Source of the DNA: Janthinobacterium sp. GW458P
GTDB taxonomy: Bacteria > Pseudomonadota > Gammaproteobacteria > Burkholderiales > Burkholderiaceae_D
Direction: 5' to 3'
NCBI RefSeq assembly: GCF_002127585.1
Contig: NZ_NEGZ01000015.1
Span: 1-64,000, forward strand
Length of the DNA stretch: 64,000 bases
The position numbers and the translations under genes are program-made. The stretch's first letter is position 1; every line of letters begins with the position of its first letter. The notes below the pieces were generated by a model. The model did not search any database, was not told the origin of the DNA, and saw nothing but the letters and a program-made list of their open reading frames with translations. This document shows positions 9,335 to 17,716 of this stretch, in pieces.

Positions 9335-10924
9335 ATGACCGATACCGCAATCGAACGGCTGCTGCAGCAGCATTTTTCCATCGATGCGCTGCAACAGGCG
9401 CCCGCGCCCCTGCAGCAGGCGCTGCGCATGCTGGGCGGCTGGCTGGCCGCCGGACGCGACACGGCCTATCCGCACACGCCCTACGCTGAGCTGCTGACGC
9501 AGCTGTCCGACATCAGCCCGCCCGCGCACGGCATGCCCGTGGCGGACTTTCTGCAGGAGCTGGACGCCACCGTGCTGGCCAATACGGCCCAGCTGAACCA
9601 CCCGCTCTACATCGGCCACATGACGCAGGCCCTGCCCTGGATCAGCGTGCTGGCCGAAGCGTTCACGGCCACCCTGAACCAGAACCAGGTGAAGATCGAG
9701 ACGGCGTATGTGTCGACCCTGATCGAAAAGCAGATCCTCGGCTGGCTGCACCGCCAGGTGTACCGGCAGGCCGACAGCGTCTACGCGCAGGCCATGGCCG
9801 CCACCAGCGGCGCGCTGGGCAATGTCGTCAATGGCGGCACCATGGGCAACCTGACGGCGCTGGCCGTGGCGCTGGAAAAACAATTGCCCGGCACGCGCAA
9901 GCGCGGTTTGTTTGCCGCCGTGCAAGAATCCGGCTACGCGGGACTGGCCGTGATCGGTTCGGCCCGCAGCCATTATTCCGTGAAAAAGGCGCTGGCGACC
10001 CTGGGCCTGGGCGAAAACGCGCTGCAGCTGGTGGCCGTCGACCGCGACAACCGCATCGACATCGCCGCGCTGGAAGCGACCATTGCCGACTTGAAATTGC
10101 GCAATATCAAGGTCGTCGCCATGATCGGCATCGCCGGCACGACGGAAACGGGCGCCATCGACCCGCTGGCCGCCATGGCGGCCATTGCGGCACGGGAAAA
10201 TATCTGGTTCCACGTGGACGCGGCCTGGGGCGGCGCCCTGCTGATCGCCGAACAGTACCGCGCGCTGTATGACGGCATTGCCCTGGCCGACTCCGTCGTC
10301 ATCGACGGCCACAAGCTGCTGTGGGTGCCGATGGCGCAAAGCATGGTGCTGTTCAAGGACAACGCCAGCCTGAACCTGTTGAAGCACAACGCCAACTACA
10401 TCTTGCGCGACAATTCCGGCGACCTGGGCCAGACATCGCTGGAAGGCTCGCGCCGCTTCGACGCCCTGAAACTGTGGACCTCGTTCAAGGTGCTGGGCGT
10501 GTCCGGCTACACGACCCTGCTGCGGCAGGCGGCCACCCTGTCCGGCCAGCTGCAGGATCTATTGGCCGACCAGCAGGATTTCGAGCTGATCACGCGCTCC
10601 GACACCTTCATCCTCACCTACCGCTACGTGCCCGCGCACTTGCGCCAGCGCATGGACAGCCTGCTGGCCGGCGGACAGCCGGAAGCGGCGGCCGAACTGA
10701 ACAAGCAACTGAACACCTTGAACGCCAAGCTGCAAAACCGCCAGAAAGCGCAAGGCCACAGCTTCGTGTCGCGCACGGTGCTCGAATCGACGCGCTACCC
10801 TGGCCCGACCAACGTGCTGCGCGTGGTCATGACGAATGTCAGGACGCGCCCCCACCACCTGCGCGCCATCCTGGCCGAGCAGCGCGCCATCGGCCAGGCG
10901 CTGGTGGCGGAACTGGGGATGTAA
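9335..10924 (+). CDS. PLP-dependent group II decarboxylase, possibly PanP-type aspartate 1-decarboxylase
   Basis: A 529-residue fold-type I enzyme of the glutamate/aromatic amino-acid decarboxylase family. The cofactor lysine is K327 in DGHKLLWVP, with HVDAAWGG about 30 residues before it and GGTMGNLTAL near residue 170. The length and the C-terminal insertion around QGHSFVSRT resemble the pyridoxal-dependent aspartate decarboxylases (PanP type) that supply beta-alanine for CoA; a glutamate or other amino-acid specificity is possible. The ATG at 9335 follows AGAGAAG. A ClC antiporter gene begins 35 bp downstream, suggesting co-transcription. Confidence 0.75.
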   Translation: MTDTAIERLLQQHFSIDALQQAPAPLQQALRMLGGWLAAGRDTAYPHTPYAELLTQLSDISPPAHGMPVADFLQELDATVLANTAQLNHPLYIGHMTQALPWISVLAEAFTATLNQNQVKIETAYVSTLIEKQILGWLHRQVYRQADSVYAQAMAATSGALGNVVNGGTMGNLTALAVALEKQLPGTRKRGLFAAVQESGYAGLAVIGSARSHYSVKKALATLGLGENALQLVAVDRDNRIDIAALEATIADLKLRNIKVVAMIGIAGTTETGAIDPLAAMAAIAARENIWFHVDAAWGGALLIAEQYRALYDGIALADSVVIDGHKLLWVPMAQSMVLFKDNASLNLLKHNANYILRDNSGDLGQTSLEGSRRFDALKLWTSFKVLGVSGYTTLLRQAATLSGQLQDLLADQQDFELITRSDTFILTYRYVPAHLRQRMDSLLAGGQPEAAAELNKQLNTLNAKLQNRQKAQGHSFVSRTVLESTRYPGPTNVLRVVMTNVRTRPHHLRAILAEQRAIGQALVAELGM

Positions 10925-10959
10925 CACCTTTCCACCCATCAACCTTGACTGGATGCCCG

Positions 10960-12201
10960 ATGCACAGGCTGACCGCCCTTTCTGACCTGTTACGGCATCT
11001 GCTGAAATGGCTGCTGCTGGCCGGTATGGTCGCGGTCCTGGCCGGCACAGCCTCGGCCGCCTTCCTGTACGCCCTGGACTGGGCCACGCGCACGCGCCTG
11101 GCGCACGCCTGGCTGATCTGGCTGCTGCCCGTGGCGGGCTTTGCCGTCGGCTGGCTGTATTTGCGCTACGGCAGCAGTGTCGAGGGCGGCGCGAACCTGC
11201 TCATCGATGAAATCCACGATCCGAAGAAAATCATCCCGCTGCGCATGGCGCCGCTGGTACTGGGCGGCACCGTCATCTCGCATGTGTTCGGCGCCTCCGT
11301 CGGGCGCGAAGGGACGGCCGTGCAGATGGGCGGCGCGCTGGCCGACCAGCTCACGCGCATGTTTCGCCTGAACAATGAAGACCGACGCATCATCCTGATG
11401 GCCGGCATCAGCGCCGGTTTTGCCTCCGTCTTCGGCACGCCGCTGGCGGGCGCCCTCTTCGGCCTGGAAGTGCTGGCCATCGGCCGCCTGCGCTATGAAG
11501 CCATGCTGCCCTGCCTGGCTGCCGCCGTCATCGCCGACCAGGTAGGCCTGCTGTGGGGCGTCCAGCATACGCATTACGCCGTACCCCTGATCCCCGCCCT
11601 CTCCGCCTGGACTTTATCCGCCATGGTGATCGCCGGCGTGCTGTTCGGCGTGACCGGCAAACTGTTTGCGCACGCCACGCACGGCTTGAGCGGCCTGATG
11701 AAGCGCTGCATCGGCTACGCCCCGCTGCGCCCGCTGGCGGGCGGCCTCGTCGTCGCCATCGCCGTGTGGCTGATGGGCACCGATAAATATATCGGCCTGG
11801 GCATTCCCACCATCGTCGACGCCCTCAAGGAGCCGCTGCCCGCATATGATTTCCTCGGCAAGATGGCGTTCACCATCGTCTCGCTGGGCACGGGATTCAA
11901 GGGCGGCGAAGTGACGCCCCTGTTCTTCATCGGCGCGACCCTGGGCAATGCGCTGGGGCCTGTGCTGCACCAGCCCGTCGCCCTGCTGGCCGCCGTCGGC
12001 TTCGTCGCCGTGTTTGCGGGAGCGGCCAACACGCCGATTGCCTCGACCCTGATGGCGATGGAACTGTTCGGCGCCGAGATCGGCGTGTACGCGGCCATCG
12101 CCTGCGTCGTGGCCTACCTGTTTTCCGGCCACGCGGGCATTTATAGGGCGCAGCGCAGCGGGCATGCCAAGCGCACCGCCCGCAAGGAACTTGAACCATG
12201 A
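10960..12201 (+). CDS. ClC-family anion/proton antiporter or channel
   Basis: An inner-membrane protein of 413 residues with ten or more helices. The ClC signature is GASVGREGTAVQMGG (near residue 110), with the gating glutamate in GREG. A second signature is GFKGGEVTPLFFIGATLGN (near 310). The usual GSGIP anion-binding motif is replaced by EGGANLLIDEIHD, a form I associate with the fluoride-type (CLC-F) branch; that subtype is a guess from memory of the family. It follows the decarboxylase by 35 bp and overlaps the next gene by four bases (ATGA). Confidence 0.82.
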   Translation: MHRLTALSDLLRHLLKWLLLAGMVAVLAGTASAAFLYALDWATRTRLAHAWLIWLLPVAGFAVGWLYLRYGSSVEGGANLLIDEIHDPKKIIPLRMAPLVLGGTVISHVFGASVGREGTAVQMGGALADQLTRMFRLNNEDRRIILMAGISAGFASVFGTPLAGALFGLEVLAIGRLRYEAMLPCLAAAVIADQVGLLWGVQHTHYAVPLIPALSAWTLSAMVIAGVLFGVTGKLFAHATHGLSGLMKRCIGYAPLRPLAGGLVVAIAVWLMGTDKYIGLGIPTIVDALKEPLPAYDFLGKMAFTIVSLGTGFKGGEVTPLFFIGATLGNALGPVLHQPVALLAAVGFVAVFAGAANTPIASTLMAMELFGAEIGVYAAIACVVAYLFSGHAGIYRAQRSGHAKRTARKELEP

Positions 12202-12929
12202 CCCAGAACATCTACGACAACGACGCCTTCTTCGCGGCCTACAGCCAGCTGCCCCGCTCGATTGGCGGCCTCGACAGCGCTCCCGAATGGCCGGCCCTGC
12301 GCGCCATGCTGCCCGACCTGCGGGGAAAAAGCGTGCTCGACCTGGGCTGCGGCTATGGCTGGTTCTGCCGCTGGGCGGCAGAACAGGGCGCGGCGCGGAT
12401 ATTGGGCGTGGACGTGTCGGAAAAGATGCTGGCGCAGGCAGGCGGCATGGGAGAACATGCAGCTGTCAGCTATGCCCGGCTTGATCTGGAACAACTGGCC
12501 TTGCCGCCCGCCAGCTATGATCTGATTTACAGCTCGCTCGCCTTCCACTACATCGAAGGTTTCGACGCCTTGCTGGCCGCCATCCGCCACGGCTTGAAGC
12601 CGGGCGGCAAGCTGGTGTTTTCCATCGAGCACCCGATCTTCATGGCGCCGCGCCAGCCAGGCTGGCTGACGGATGCGCAAGGCCGCAAGCGCTGGCCCGT
12701 CGACAGCTACCAGCAGCAAGGCCCGCGCGTGTCGGACTGGCTGGCACCCGGCGTCATCAAGCGGCACCGCACCCTGGGCACGACCATCAATGCGCTGCTG
12801 CAAGCGGGTTTGCAGCTGGACCATGTGGAAGAATGGGGCCCCACTGACGAGCAGATCGCGCAGCAGCCGGCCCTGGCGGAAGAGCGCGAACGGCCGATGC
12901 TGCTGCTGGTGGGGTGCGGCCTGCGCTAA
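12198..12929 (+). CDS. Class I SAM-dependent methyltransferase
   Basis: Cytoplasmic methyltransferase of 243 residues. Motif I is VLDLGCGYGWFC (about residues 47-58), the acidic residue after strand 2 is in GVDVSEKML, and the post-motif YDLIYSSLAFHYIEGF matches the Methyltransf_11 type. The substrate is not predictable. It starts inside the ClC stop codon (ATGA overlap), so it is translationally coupled to it. Its own stop overlaps the convergent JmjC gene stop by four bases. Confidence 0.85.
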   Translation: MTQNIYDNDAFFAAYSQLPRSIGGLDSAPEWPALRAMLPDLRGKSVLDLGCGYGWFCRWAAEQGAARILGVDVSEKMLAQAGGMGEHAAVSYARLDLEQLALPPASYDLIYSSLAFHYIEGFDALLAAIRHGLKPGGKLVFSIEHPIFMAPRQPGWLTDAQGRKRWPVDSYQQQGPRVSDWLAPGVIKRHRTLGTTINALLQAGLQLDHVEEWGPTDEQIAQQPALAEERERPMLLLVGCGLR

Positions 12930-13876
12930 TCCCCTTGGGGCCGCAGCGCCGCCCAGCCCTGCAAGGCCAGCGGCACGGCCCTGGCCCAGCGGTTCGACGA
13001 CAGCGAAAACGTCAGCGCGCGCACCTGGTGATACCAGCCGGCGGGCACGTACAGCATGTCGCCCGGCTCGACGATGCATTCAATCATGGTCGCCTGGCGC
13101 GCCAGGGGGAAGCGCTCGAAATCGGGCGCTTCCGGGTCGAAGGGCGAACCGAACAGGATGGCGTTCGCCTCGCTCGGATACAGGAAGGCGTCATGGTGCG
13201 GCGGCGACAAAAAGATGCGCTTGCGGCCCCACACCTGGGCGAAGATATTGTCGTCGTAATCGCAATGCAAAGGCGTCACCGTGCCGGCCGGCCCCACCCA
13301 GAAGCGCGGCGGGCCCATCTTGTCGAAATACGTGGGCCAGTGGCACAAACGGTTCAGCTCGCGCAATTCCAGGTTGCCCAGGTACGGCGGCAGCGCGTAC
13401 TCGCCCTCGGCCACCAGATCCAGGTATTGCCCCATCGACATGTCCTGCATGGCGCGGTCGGCCGCGAACGCCGTGTTGATGTAGTCGCCCACCCGCGCCC
13501 GCACGGGCACGTGGCTGAACTGCTCGCGCAAGACCTCCGGCCCCAGGGCCGACAAGGGCCAGCGCTGCACCAGGCCGCGCATCAGGAATGGCAAGCCCAG
13601 CGCGGCGCGCGCGCGAAAGGCGGCCGCATCCAGCATGGCCAGGCGCGGCACTTCGGCGATGGCGGGCAGGCCGCGTGCCGCCTGCCTGATGGCCTTGCGC
13701 ATGGCGTCGATGGACGTGACGCCGCGCACCAGCGCATCCTTGTGCTCGCGCGCCTGCTTGCGGGCCAGGGCCGCTTCAGGCGAACTGAATTCGGCTGGCG
13801 GGCGCGGCGGCAGCGCACGCGGCGCCGCCGATGGCGGCGTTTGCCCGGAGGCAAGTGAATTTTTCTTTACTGACAT
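12926..13876 (-). CDS. Cupin-like JmjC-domain Fe(II)/2-oxoglutarate oxygenase
   Basis: Putative hydroxylase of 316 residues. The metal triad is readable: H204 and D206 in TPLHCDYDDN and H283 in WYHQVR, the typical HxD...H of the Cupin_8/JmjC fold. GDYINTAFAADRAMQDMSMGQYL precedes it, as in bacterial FIH-like oxygenases, and PGDMLYVPAGWYHQV lies in the last strand region. The first 80 residues are Ala/Pro-rich with no known domain. The substrate (protein side chain or small molecule) is unknown. Confidence 0.85.
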   Translation of the reverse strand: MSVKKNSLASGQTPPSAAPRALPPRPPAEFSSPEAALARKQAREHKDALVRGVTSIDAMRKAIRQAARGLPAIAEVPRLAMLDAAAFRARAALGLPFLMRGLVQRWPLSALGPEVLREQFSHVPVRARVGDYINTAFAADRAMQDMSMGQYLDLVAEGEYALPPYLGNLELRELNRLCHWPTYFDKMGPPRFWVGPAGTVTPLHCDYDDNIFAQVWGRKRIFLSPPHHDAFLYPSEANAILFGSPFDPEAPDFERFPLARQATMIECIVEPGDMLYVPAGWYHQVRALTFSLSSNRWARAVPLALQGWAALRPQGD

Positions 13877-13929
13877 AAACCTTCTTTGCTATCGATGCCT
13901 TGCGCGACAGGAAGCACGCGTGCGCTATT

Positions 13930-14559
13930 TTAAGCGAGCACGGCCCGGCTGGGCGCAACGACGATCTTCTGCGGCACGTCCGGCACGGGAGCGCCGGCGG
14001 CCAGCGCCAGCAGGACTGGCGCCATGCCGGCCACGGACAAACGCCAGTCCACGGCTACATGGGCTAGCGCGCTTTGCGGCATCGATGGCGCTTGCGCCTC
14101 CTGCGGCTCCTGCACCAGCACCCTGCCGCCATGGGCCTTGATGGCCCGCAAGCCGGCCGTGCCGTCGTCCAGGTAGCCGCTGAGGATCACGCCCACCGTT
14201 TTCGGCCCGAAAGCGGCGGCAGCACTGCGAAACAGCGGGTCGATGGCGGGACGCGTGTGATGTTCCCTGGGCCCCCGGGTCAACTCGACCGTCGCCCGGC
14301 CAGCCAGCCTGACGACCAGCATATGCCGGTCCGGCGGCGCCAGCAGGATGCAGCCGGCGCGCAAGGGTTCGCCCGTTTCGGCAAAGCGCACGGGCAAGGC
14401 GGAGTGCTTGCCGAGGATCTCGGGCAGCACGCTCTTGCGCCTGCCCACATGCATGACGACCAGGATGGCCGCAGGAAAACCCGCCGGCAAGGCGGCGAAG
14501 GTGGTGGACAGCGCATTCACGCCACCCGCGGAAGCCCCCATGACGATCAGCGTTTCCAT
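13930..14559 (-). CDS. Stand-alone CheB-type protein-glutamate methylesterase
   Basis: A CheB catalytic domain of 209 residues without the N-terminal receiver domain. The Ser-His-Asp triad is at S10 (MGASAGG), H37 (VVMHVG) and D131 (GYLDDGTAG), with spacing close to that in classical CheB. Without a receiver it would not be switched by CheA phosphotransfer; such proteins usually work with chemosensory-like arrays or two-component hybrids. No cheR is adjacent. I chose ATG 14559, with AAAGGG upstream; a GTG 18 bp earlier lacks a ribosome site. Confidence 0.85.
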   Translation of the reverse strand: METLIVMGASAGGVNALSTTFAALPAGFPAAILVVMHVGRRKSVLPEILGKHSALPVRFAETGEPLRAGCILLAPPDRHMLVVRLAGRATVELTRGPREHHTRPAIDPLFRSAAAAFGPKTVGVILSGYLDDGTAGLRAIKAHGGRVLVQEPQEAQAPSMPQSALAHVAVDWRLSVAGMAPVLLALAAGAPVPDVPQKIVVAPSRAVLA

Positions 14560-14672
14560 GCCAGGCCCTTTTCGCACCAGGTTCAGGAATGCATTCTGCT
14601 GTGCCTTGCATCATGATTCCGTGCGCCGACTAACCCAGTATGTCACATCAGACACGCCCCCACGACGCATCG

Positions 14673-14790
14673 ACGCCTGGCAAAAGCGTCGCGAACGGAA
14701 GGGAGAGGTGGCCGAGAAGCGCAACCGCACTGAGGTGCGGTGAGCATCGCAGGCTACCTATACCGACGCGCAGCAGCTTAGGCCAGGCGT
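14673..14790 (+). repeat. 118-bp dispersed structured repeat, copy 1
   Basis: Ends ACGCCTGG and CCAGGCGT form an inverted repeat. A central hairpin ACCGCAC-TGAG-GTGCGGT lies within the conserved core GAAGCGCAACC...GTGAGCATCGCAGGC. It aligns without gaps to the other three copies. It sits two bases after the stop codon of the KfrA-like gene, in the antisense direction relative to that gene. In this copy the stem reads GCAC/GTGC, whereas the others have GTAC/GTAC, so pairing is preserved. Confidence 0.9.
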
Positions 14791-14792
14791 CC

Positions 14793-15536
14793 TCAGACAG
14801 GGGTTTTGAAGATGGGATCGACAATAAACTGCTGCGCCTTGATGCGCAAGGTGCGCTCCTCGTCCAGCTCGGCGCGCGTTTCGCCCAGCTCTTCGCGCTC
14901 CGCTTCCAGCTCCAGGCGCACGGCGGCCAGTTCCGTTTCCACGCGCGTCAGGCTCTCCAGCTTCAGCTGGGCCTGGATCAGTTCCGCGCGCGCCGCTTCG
15001 GCCGCGTCTTCCAGGCGCGGGATGCCTTCGAGCTTGAATTGCGCCTTGGCCAGGTCCATGCGCGCCTGCTCGGCCGCCTCTTCCAGGCGCGGCAAGCCTT
15101 CCAGGCGCAGCTGCGCCTTGGCCAGGTCCGTGCGGGCCTGGTTGGCCACCTGCCGTTCGCGCTCGAGTTCTTCGCGCAAGGTTTCCAGTTCGCCCGCCTG
15201 CAAATCGAGCAATTCCTGCTGGCGCTCGTTTTCGCTGGCCAGGTCCATCAATTCCTGTTGATTGTCGTTCATCTCGGCTTCATGCGCGCTGTGGCTGGCG
15301 CTTAATTCCTGCCCTACATAATCGAGGATGGCTTGCTGCAGCACGGGCGACAGTTCGGCGGCGGCGGCGATCTGGCGCTGCGCACCGGCCTTGCGGCGCT
15401 GCAAGAGTTTGCTGATGGTGCCCAGGCAGGCGCCGTTGCCCAGCCGCTCGCGCAGCGCGCGCACCGTGATGGCCTGGCCTTCGCCCGCCATCGCTTCCAT
15501 TGCCGCATTGATCTGTTCCGCGCTTACTTTTGCCAT
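14793..15536 (-). CDS. KfrA-like DNA-binding coiled-coil protein
   Basis: A 247-residue protein with an N-terminal helical DNA-binding region of KfrA_N type (MAKVSAEQINAAMEAMAGEG, then TVRALRERLGNG at about residues 24-35). A long coiled coil runs from about residue 85 to the end, rich in Glu/Ala/Leu/Gln. Three tandem repeats of about 24 residues lie at roughly 130-200, each with the pattern AR.DL.KAQ.(K/R)LEG(L/I)PRLE. Plasmid KfrA proteins are autoregulators and partition accessories; a chromosomal role in nucleoid or segregation functions is inference. No par genes are adjacent. Confidence 0.75.
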   Translation of the reverse strand: MAKVSAEQINAAMEAMAGEGQAITVRALRERLGNGACLGTISKLLQRRKAGAQRQIAAAAELSPVLQQAILDYVGQELSASHSAHEAEMNDNQQELMDLASENERQQELLDLQAGELETLREELERERQVANQARTDLAKAQLRLEGLPRLEEAAEQARMDLAKAQFKLEGIPRLEDAAEAARAELIQAQLKLESLTRVETELAAVRLELEAEREELGETRAELDEERTLRIKAQQFIVDPIFKTPV

Positions 15537-15676
15537 GTCGTCTACTCTTGAATGTTGCCCAGGGCAATCTTGCCCAGGGGCATTATCTTATGCCAGCGGC
15601 GGCAAAGCGTAAAGTATTTCTCAATAGAAATTGCAATTGCACAACGGAATGGCGTGCAAACATGCGGCTTGGGAGC

Positions 15677-16294
15677 TTATTCTTCGAGCAGACCGTTTTC
15701 GGTCAGCATATCCTGCACCAGTTCCAGGCGCAGCACGGGATTGTCCTGGCTCAGCAGCAATTGCTTTTGCATGGCGCTCAGCGACAGCAGCTCGCACCAG
15801 CGGTTCGCCACCCAGCCGCACTCGTCGAGCCGGTACGGCGGCTGCAGGGGCATTTGTTCGGGCGGAATCTTTTGCTCCTGCAAGGTGCGTATCAGCGCGC
15901 CCAGGGCGTCCGCCACGTTCTGCTGCTCTTGCGGGATGGGGATGGTTTTGTCGGGTGGCAGGGTTTCAATCCGCGCCGTCCACAAGCCGTTTTTCAGCTG
16001 TTCGCTGGCCACGATGTGGAAGCGCTGCATGCCCATGCACTTGATTTGCAGCAAACCCGACAGGGGCGCGGCCCAGTCGATGACGCGCGCCAGGGTGCCC
16101 ACGGGCGCCAGGGTTTCCAGCTGGCCCGGCTTGCGCACTTCCGCGCCGTCCAGCAACTGCACCACGCCGAACGGCTGCTCGCCCATGATGCACTGACGTA
16201 TCATGTCCAGGTAGCGCACCTCGAAGATCTGCAGGGGCAGATAGCCATCGGGATACAGCACCGTATTGAGCGGGAACAAAGGTATCGAGGTCAT
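15677..16294 (-). CDS. LON peptidase substrate-binding-domain protein
   Basis: A 205-residue protein consisting of the LON N-terminal (PUA-like) domain alone, without the AAA or protease parts. It opens SIPLFPLNTVLYPDGYLPLQIFE, the hallmark of this family, followed by the YLDMIRQC helix. The C-terminal part is helical (CELLSLSAMQKQLLLS). The function of stand-alone members is not established. I chose ATG 16294, since homologues start just before the SIPLFPL strand; a start 57 bp upstream is possible but adds an unrelated tail. The next gene upstream on this strand is rhlE, 66 bp away. Confidence 0.85.
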   Translation of the reverse strand: MTSIPLFPLNTVLYPDGYLPLQIFEVRYLDMIRQCIMGEQPFGVVQLLDGAEVRKPGQLETLAPVGTLARVIDWAAPLSGLLQIKCMGMQRFHIVASEQLKNGLWTARIETLPPDKTIPIPQEQQNVADALGALIRTLQEQKIPPEQMPLQPPYRLDECGWVANRWCELLSLSAMQKQLLLSQDNPVLRLELVQDMLTENGLLEE

Positions 16295-16360
16295 GGCGCA
16301 TGATGGCACGAATGCGATATCCGTGCTGCGCGCCTTGTCCTGCCTGGCCAACTGCGCCGA

Positions 16361-17599
16361 TTATTTGTAGAAGCGCCTTTTCTTGGCCCGCTCCGCCGCC
16401 TTCGGCGCCAGCACCTTGACGGGCTTTTTCTGGATCGTGCCGCCGGCCGACGTGCCCGGCACGCGGTGCTCCGCCTCGTAACCAGGTTCCTCGCCGCGTT
16501 TCAGGGTTTGCCGCGTCAGCGCTTCGACGGCCGACAGCAATTCGACTTCATCGGCGCAGACGAGGGAAATGGCTTCACCCGAAGCGCCCGCGCGGCCCGT
16601 GCGGCCGATGCGGTGGATATAGTCTTCCGCCACGGTGGGCAAATCAAAATTGACGACGACGGGCAACTGGTCGATGTCCAGGCCGCGGGCGGCCACGTCG
16701 GTAGCCACCAGCACCTGCACCTCGGCCGCCTTGAAACGGGCCAGCGCACGCAGGCGATTCGGCTGCGTCTTGTCGCCATGAATCGAATCGGCGCGCACGC
16801 CCTGCTCCAGCAAGGTATTGACCAGCTGCTCGACGCCCTTGCGCGTCTTGACGAAGACGAGGACCTGGCCCCAGCGCCTTTTCTTCAGCAGGTGCAAAAA
16901 CAGGTCCGGCTTGCGTTTCTTGTCACACACGATGACCGACTGTTTCACGGCCTTCACCGTACTGTTGCGCGCGCTCACCTCCACCGAGATGGGATCCTTC
17001 AGCATGGTTTTCGCCATGGCGCGGATGGCGTCCGAGAAGGTGGCCGAGAACAGCAGGGTCTGGCGCTGCTTGGGCATCGTCATCAGCAAAATATCGAGTT
17101 CGCGCTCGAAGCCCAGGTCCAGCATGCGGTCCGCCTCATCCAGCACCAGCGTCTGCACCTGCTCGAACTTGACGGCGCCCTGCGTCTGCAAGTCCAGCAA
17201 GCGGCCCGGCGTGGCCACCAGCACGTCGAGGCCCTTGCGCAGCTTGCTGATCTGCGGCTCGATGGGCACGCCGCCATAGGCGACAAAGCTGCGCAGCGGC
17301 AAGTTGCCGCCATAGCTGCGGAAGCTGGCATAGACTTGCTCGGCCAGTTCGCGCGTGGGCACGAGCACCAGCACGCGCACGCACTGGGGCGCCACCACGC
17401 CCTCCAGCGTCAGGCGCTGCAGCAGCGGCACGGCAAAGCCGGCCGTCTTGCCCGTGCCCGTCTGGGCGGCGGCCATCAGGTCGCGCCCGGCCAGGACAAA
17501 GGGAATCGCTTGCGCCTGCACGGGCGTGGGCTTGGCATAGCCGAGCTCATCGAGTTTGCGGACCAGGGGATCGATCAGGCCGAGGGAAGAAAACGTCAT
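16361..17599 (-). CDS. rhlE: DEAD-box ATP-dependent RNA helicase, RhlE type
   Basis: Cytoplasmic RNA helicase of 412 residues, acting in ribosome assembly or mRNA turnover in known members. The motifs appear in order: Q-motif PTPVQAQAIP, motif I AQTGTGKT (about 45-52), PTRELAEQ, TPGRLLDL, DEAD, SAT, and HRIGRTGRAG in the second RecA domain. The beginning MTFSSLGL...GY..PTPVQ and MAAAQTGTGKT match RhlE. The C-terminal tail after about 375 is basic (KKPVKVLAPKAAERAKKRR), fitting RNA binding, and shorter than in many RhlE proteins. Confidence 0.92.
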   Translation of the reverse strand: MTFSSLGLIDPLVRKLDELGYAKPTPVQAQAIPFVLAGRDLMAAAQTGTGKTAGFAVPLLQRLTLEGVVAPQCVRVLVLVPTRELAEQVYASFRSYGGNLPLRSFVAYGGVPIEPQISKLRKGLDVLVATPGRLLDLQTQGAVKFEQVQTLVLDEADRMLDLGFERELDILLMTMPKQRQTLLFSATFSDAIRAMAKTMLKDPISVEVSARNSTVKAVKQSVIVCDKKRKPDLFLHLLKKRRWGQVLVFVKTRKGVEQLVNTLLEQGVRADSIHGDKTQPNRLRALARFKAAEVQVLVATDVAARGLDIDQLPVVVNFDLPTVAEDYIHRIGRTGRAGASGEAISLVCADEVELLSAVEALTRQTLKRGEEPGYEAEHRVPGTSAGGTIQKKPVKVLAPKAAERAKKRRFYK

Positions 17600-17716
17600 G
17601 GGAAAGCAATCTTGGCAAATGAAATGGCAGCGCGCACGGGCTGGCCGTGCGCGCGATTGCCGAGATTATAGGCCAGCGGGGATGCCGGCCGGGGTTTCAC
17701 CGTTAAAACAAAGGCG

